Assembly (NCBI GenBank): GCA_958403905.1
Contig: CATXZD010000009.1
Coordinates: 40,149-104,148 of the forward strand
Origin: an uncultured Ruminococcus sp.
GTDB taxonomy: Bacteria; Bacillota; Clostridia; Oscillospirales; Acutalibacteraceae
Reading direction: 5' to 3'
Length of the DNA: 64,000 bases
In this document: positions 60,792 through 64,000 of the stretch, in pieces
How the letters are laid out: each line of letters opens with the position of its first letter
Numbering within the stretch: position 1 is the stretch's first letter
The notes under the pieces: model-generated
Seen by the model: only the letters and a program-made list of their open reading frames with translations
Databases searched by the model: none
Told to the model about the DNA's origin: nothing
Translations under genes and position numbers: made by a program

Positions 60792-62129
60792 TCAAGACGC
60801 TGTGCTGCGCTTATGACGCTTCGTTGCATCTTTTTTTGACAAATTATTTAAATTGACCGACGGTTTATCTTTTCTTCTTGTAATCTGAGGCTGTGCATTA
60901 TCTGTAACTACATCTTTTGTAATTATGATTTTTTCAATTGTGTTATCAGACGGAGTTTCAAACATTAGGTTGGTGAGAATCTCCTCTATAATACCACGTA
61001 AACCTCTTGCGCCGGTATGCTGCTCTTGCGCTTTCTGTGCAATTGATTTTAGAGCGTCCTCCTCAAAGTAAAGCTCAACATCATCAAGTTCAAAAAGCTT
61101 TTTATACTGTGCAACAATAGAATTTTTAGGAACAGTAAGAATTTTTACAAGCGCATCGGTATCAAGTCCACTCAAGGCTGTAATAACGGGAAGTCTGCCG
61201 ATAAGTTCGGGAATTATTCCAAATTTTACAAGATCGTGAGCAGTAACGTCTTTCATCCAATCGGTTTCGTCAAGTTCTTTTTTTGACTGCACCAACGACT
61301 CAAATCCAATTACAGAGGAACCCTTGCGCTTTTCAACGATTTTTTCAAGTCCGTCAAATGCTCCGCCGCAGATAAAGAGAATATTCTTTGTGTCTATCTG
61401 TAAAAATTCTTGTTGGGGGTGCTTTCTGCCGCCCTGAGGAGGTACATTCGCAACAGTTCCTTCTACAATTTTAAGAAGCGCTTGTTGAACACCCTCACCG
61501 CTTACATCACGAGTAATTGACGGATTCTCTGATTTCCTCGCAATTTTGTCTATCTCATCAATGTAAATTATGCCTCGCTGAGCTTTTTCTATATCATATT
61601 CAGCCGCTTGAATGAGTTTTAATAGGATATTTTCAACATCCTCTCCAACATATCCAGCCTCAGTAAGAGTGGTAGCATCAGCAATTGCAAAAGGAACATC
61701 AAGCGCTTTTGCAAGCGTTTGTGCAAGTAAAGTTTTTCCTACACCCGTGGGACCTAAAAGCAAAACATTGCTTTTAGCAAACTCAACGCTGTCATCCTTA
61801 GAAAAAGAACGCTTATAATGATTATATACTGCTACACTCAATGTAACCTTTGCCAAATCCTGACCGATTACATATTCATCAAGAATAGCTTTGATTTCTT
61901 TAGGCTTTAAAAGTTCTGCGATAGAAGTTGCTGGCTCGGATAAATCAGGGTGATTTTTAGATTCAATCTCCCTTTCAAGCTCACCTGACTCCTCAAGGAT
62001 ATTCATACAAAGTTCAACACACATGTCACAGATGTAAACGCCGTTGCCTGCAATCAGACGTCCGACCATATCCTGCGGCTTGCCGCAAAATGAGCAATAA
62101 ATATCCTTATCGTTGTTTTTATTAGCCAT
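60792..62129 (-). CDS. clpX: ClpX ATPase subunit of the Clp protease
   Basis: 445-aa AAA+ unfoldase that feeds ClpP. The zinc-binding domain is CSFCGKPQDMV...CDMCVELC (residues 12-45), Walker A is LLGPTGVGKT (about 127), Walker B is IIYIDEIDKIARK (about 190), and a pore loop and the IGF-like ClpP-docking loop (VIGFES, about 275) are visible. It follows clpP by 15 bases. A basic tail TKRHKRSTAS is a little longer than usual. Confidence 0.97.
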   Translation of the reverse strand: MANKNNDKDIYCSFCGKPQDMVGRLIAGNGVYICDMCVELCMNILEESGELEREIESKNHPDLSEPATSIAELLKPKEIKAILDEYVIGQDLAKVTLSVAVYNHYKRSFSKDDSVEFAKSNVLLLGPTGVGKTLLAQTLAKALDVPFAIADATTLTEAGYVGEDVENILLKLIQAAEYDIEKAQRGIIYIDEIDKIARKSENPSITRDVSGEGVQQALLKIVEGTVANVPPQGGRKHPQQEFLQIDTKNILFICGGAFDGLEKIVEKRKGSSVIGFESLVQSKKELDETDWMKDVTAHDLVKFGIIPELIGRLPVITALSGLDTDALVKILTVPKNSIVAQYKKLFELDDVELYFEEDALKSIAQKAQEQHTGARGLRGIIEEILTNLMFETPSDNTIEKIIITKDVVTDNAQPQITRRKDKPSVNLNNLSKKDATKRHKRSTAS

Positions 62130-62144
62130 CAGCCAATCCTCACC

Positions 62145-62726
62145 TTATCTTTTTTCAATAACCTTGTCAATAAGACCATATTCAAGAGCCTGCTGTGCAG
62201 TCATAAAGTTGTCACGATTTGTATCTCTTGCAATAACGTCAATGGGCTGACCAGTGTTATCAGCAAGGATTTGGTTTAAGCGCTGTTTCATATCAAGAAT
62301 GTGCCTTGTATGAATTTCCATATCTGTAGCCTGACCTTGCGCACCGCCCGACGGCTGATGAATCATAATATCGCTGTTAGGAAGTGCAAGGCGCTTGCCC
62401 TTTGTGCCAGCTGCAAGAAGAAATGCACCCATACTTGCAGCCATGCCCATGCAAATTGTTGAAACATCGCATTTGATGTAGTTCATTGTATCAAAAATCG
62501 CAAAGCCGTCAGTTACGCTTCCTCCGGGGCTATTGATGTAAAGACTAATGTCCTTTGTCGGATCTTGACTTTCAAGATAAAGAAGCTGTGCAACAACAAC
62601 GCTTGCGCTGGCACTGTTTACTTCTTCATTTAACATAATTATTCTGTCATTTAAAAGACGTGAATAAATATCGTAGGAACGTTCACCTCTGTTGGTTTGT
62701 TCTACTACATATGGTACCAATGCCAT
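62145..62726 (-). CDS. clpP: ClpP protease subunit
   Basis: 193-aa serine peptidase forming the barrel chamber. The N terminus ALVPYVVEQTNRGERSYDIYSRLL is standard; the catalytic Ser is in GMAASMGAFLL (about 97), His in MIHQPSGGAQGQATDMEI (about 122) and Asp in ARDTNRDNFM (about 171). AAAGG precedes the ATG. It lies between tig and clpX. Confidence 0.98.
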   Translation of the reverse strand: MALVPYVVEQTNRGERSYDIYSRLLNDRIIMLNEEVNSASASVVVAQLLYLESQDPTKDISLYINSPGGSVTDGFAIFDTMNYIKCDVSTICMGMAASMGAFLLAAGTKGKRLALPNSDIMIHQPSGGAQGQATDMEIHTRHILDMKQRLNQILADNTGQPIDVIARDTNRDNFMTAQQALEYGLIDKVIEKR

Positions 62727-62779
62727 TTAAATCATAACCTTTCTTAGATATAATTAACTAAAATTTATAATATATACAA

Positions 62780-64000
62780 TTACTTGATTACCGCTTTATC
62801 CTTAACAAGTTTAAGAGCTTTTTCAACCTTAACGTCTTCTGTAAGAGATTCAGCAGGAACAGCAGCCTTAACTTTGTCAATTTCCATCTTGTATGCGTCA
62901 GCCATCTTCTGATATTCTTCATTAAGGTCAGCTTCTGTTACTTCAATATTCTCTTTCTTGGCAATAGTTTCAAGAGCAAGTCTTAATTTAACTCTTTTCT
63001 CTGCTTCTTCCCTGTACATGCCCTTAAGACCGTTTACATCCATGCCCATATACTGCATATATGTGTTCATATCCATCCCTTGTGCACGAAGACGCATTTC
63101 AAAGTCTCTTACCATCTCAGAAGCCTGATTGTCATACATTGCTTCGGGAATTTCGCCATCAAGTAGCCCCATAAGCTTGTTTGCAATCTGATCATCAATG
63201 TCCTTATCTGCTTCTTCTTTAAGACGATTTGCAATTGTTTCTTTAAGCTCTTCTTTATATTCATCAAGATTCTCTTTTTCAGATACGTCCTTTACAAAAT
63301 CATCGTCAACTTCAGGAAGCTCTTTTGCTTTGATTTCGTGAAGCTTAATCTTGAATTCTGCTTCTTTACCTTTAAGTTCTTCAGCCTGATAATCTTCGGG
63401 GAACGTTACAGTAATAGTAAACTCTTCATCTGTATTATGACCGATAATCTGCTCCTCAAATCCGGGAATGAAGTTGCCTGAACCAAGCTTTAAGTTATAG
63501 TTTTCAGCTTTGCCGCCATCAAAAGCTTCGCCGTCAACAAATCCTTCAAAATCAATAACTGCGACGTCACCGTCCTGAGCTGCTCTGTCTTCTACAGTAA
63601 CCATTCTTGAGTTACGGTCTCTTACCTTTTCAATTTCTTCATCAACAAGTTCATCTGTTACTTCTGTTGATTTCTTTTCTACTTCAATATCTAAGTAATC
63701 ATTGATTTCCATATCAGGCTCAACAATGATTGTTGCTTTAAATGTGAAGCCGTCTTTGCCTGCTTCTACAGCTTCAAGACTTTCAACCTTAACGATTTTT
63801 ACATCAGCTTCTTTTGCTGCTTCGTAAAGAGCATCAGGATAACAATCTTGCATTGCGTCCTCGTAGAAAACTTCAGTTCCGTACATTTTTTCTACAATTC
63901 TACGGGGAGCTTTGCCCTTTCTGAAGCCCTGAATGGAAATATTTTTAACCTGTCTTTTATAAACAGTGTTAATTGCTTTTTCAAATGTTTCTCCGTCAAC
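62780..64000 (-). CDS. tig: Trigger factor Tig (N terminus beyond window edge)
   Basis: Ribosome-associated chaperone and prolyl isomerase. 406 codons lie in the window. The ribosome-binding signature GFRKGKAPRRIVEKMYG stands near the right edge (about 63880-63930), so only about 30 residues are missing. The FKBP-type isomerase domain follows (AQDGDVAVIDFEGFVDGEAFDGG, PEDYQAEELKGKEAEFKIKLHEI) and a long helical C-terminal domain with MRDFEMRLRAQGMDMNTYMQYMG. The open frame runs through the window edge without stop; an internal ATG at 63886 is not the start. Confidence 0.97.
   Translation of the reverse strand, partial: VDGETFEKAINTVYKRQVKNISIQGFRKGKAPRRIVEKMYGTEVFYEDAMQDCYPDALYEAAKEADVKIVKVESLEAVEAGKDGFTFKATIIVEPDMEINDYLDIEVEKKSTEVTDELVDEEIEKVRDRNSRMVTVEDRAAQDGDVAVIDFEGFVDGEAFDGGKAENYNLKLGSGNFIPGFEEQIIGHNTDEEFTITVTFPEDYQAEELKGKEAEFKIKLHEIKAKELPEVDDDFVKDVSEKENLDEYKEELKETIANRLKEEADKDIDDQIANKLMGLLDGEIPEAMYDNQASEMVRDFEMRLRAQGMDMNTYMQYMGMDVNGLKGMYREEAEKRVKLRLALETIAKKENIEVTEADLNEEYQKMADAYKMEIDKVKAAVPAESLTEDVKVEKALKLVKDKAVIK

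Overview
This window looks like a chromosome segment of a low-GC, Gram-positive, probably anaerobic and spore-forming Clostridia, most likely an Oscillospiraceae/Ruminococcus-type gut bacterium. The signs are AAGGAGG-type ribosome sites, a TPP riboswitch and a T-box, a SCIFF ranthipeptide with its radical SAM maturase, a CwlD-type amidase, HemW, FeoA/FeoB, and a gram-positive order tig-clpP-clpX-lon-engB. The species cannot be fixed from sequence alone.

Layout. 1-2270: thiamin thiazole operon thiS-thiF-thiG-thiH (minus strand, thiH cut by the window edge) under a TPP riboswitch with an intrinsic terminator. 2360-5690: tex, a YaiI/DUF188 protein and a cyclophilin lipoprotein. 5825-5913: tRNA-Ser(CGA), followed by a block (about 5914-11236) of visibly higher GC that looks acquired: T-box-controlled proS, a glycosyltransferase fused to an alpha/beta-hydrolase, a small Cys-rich protein, and two fused gene remnants (MATE and DUF362-like). 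11560-14451: membrane protein, XRE regulator and NatAB-like ABC exporter. 14490-20540: hemW, prfC, an Orn/Lys/Arg-type decarboxylase, SCIFF precursor and maturase.

20570-36618: the feoAB iron(II) uptake operon, in which feoB is split by a 13.8-kb integrated element (about 21413-35247). Both junctions are readable. The half sites reconstruct an intact feoB of 640 codons and a strongly palindromic 46-bp attP with central dinucleotide TG, as expected for the large serine recombinase encoded at one end. The element also carries a frameshifted tyrosine recombinase beside a tRNA-Thr 3' half, an intact Tn916/phage-type integrase, a winged-helix/nuclease-like replication-relaxation protein, a VirD4/TraG-type coupling ATPase, an M48 membrane protease, a wall-anchored LRR protein, and cargo that includes a HEPN-motif protein, an AbiC-like membrane protein, a cupin, a helical-repeat protein and a P-loop kinase. 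No relaxase was recognised. This element is the most unusual part of the window.

36823-39105: divergent upp and uraA (uracil salvage). 39191-47673: a two-component system divergent from an ABC-importer operon (two binding lipoproteins, a frameshifted MalF-type permease, a MalG-type permease, a small membrane protein and a MacB-like permease); an exact 18-bp inverted operator-like repeat lies between them. 47946-53372: orphan Cache-like membrane protein, small XRE regulator, gdhA, GNAT and DinB-like proteins, XerC/D recombinase. 53424-64000 (minus): DUF6873-like protein, radA, cwlD-like amidase, lysA, engB, lon, clpX, clpP and tig (truncated by the window edge), i.e. a housekeeping and protein-quality-control block.
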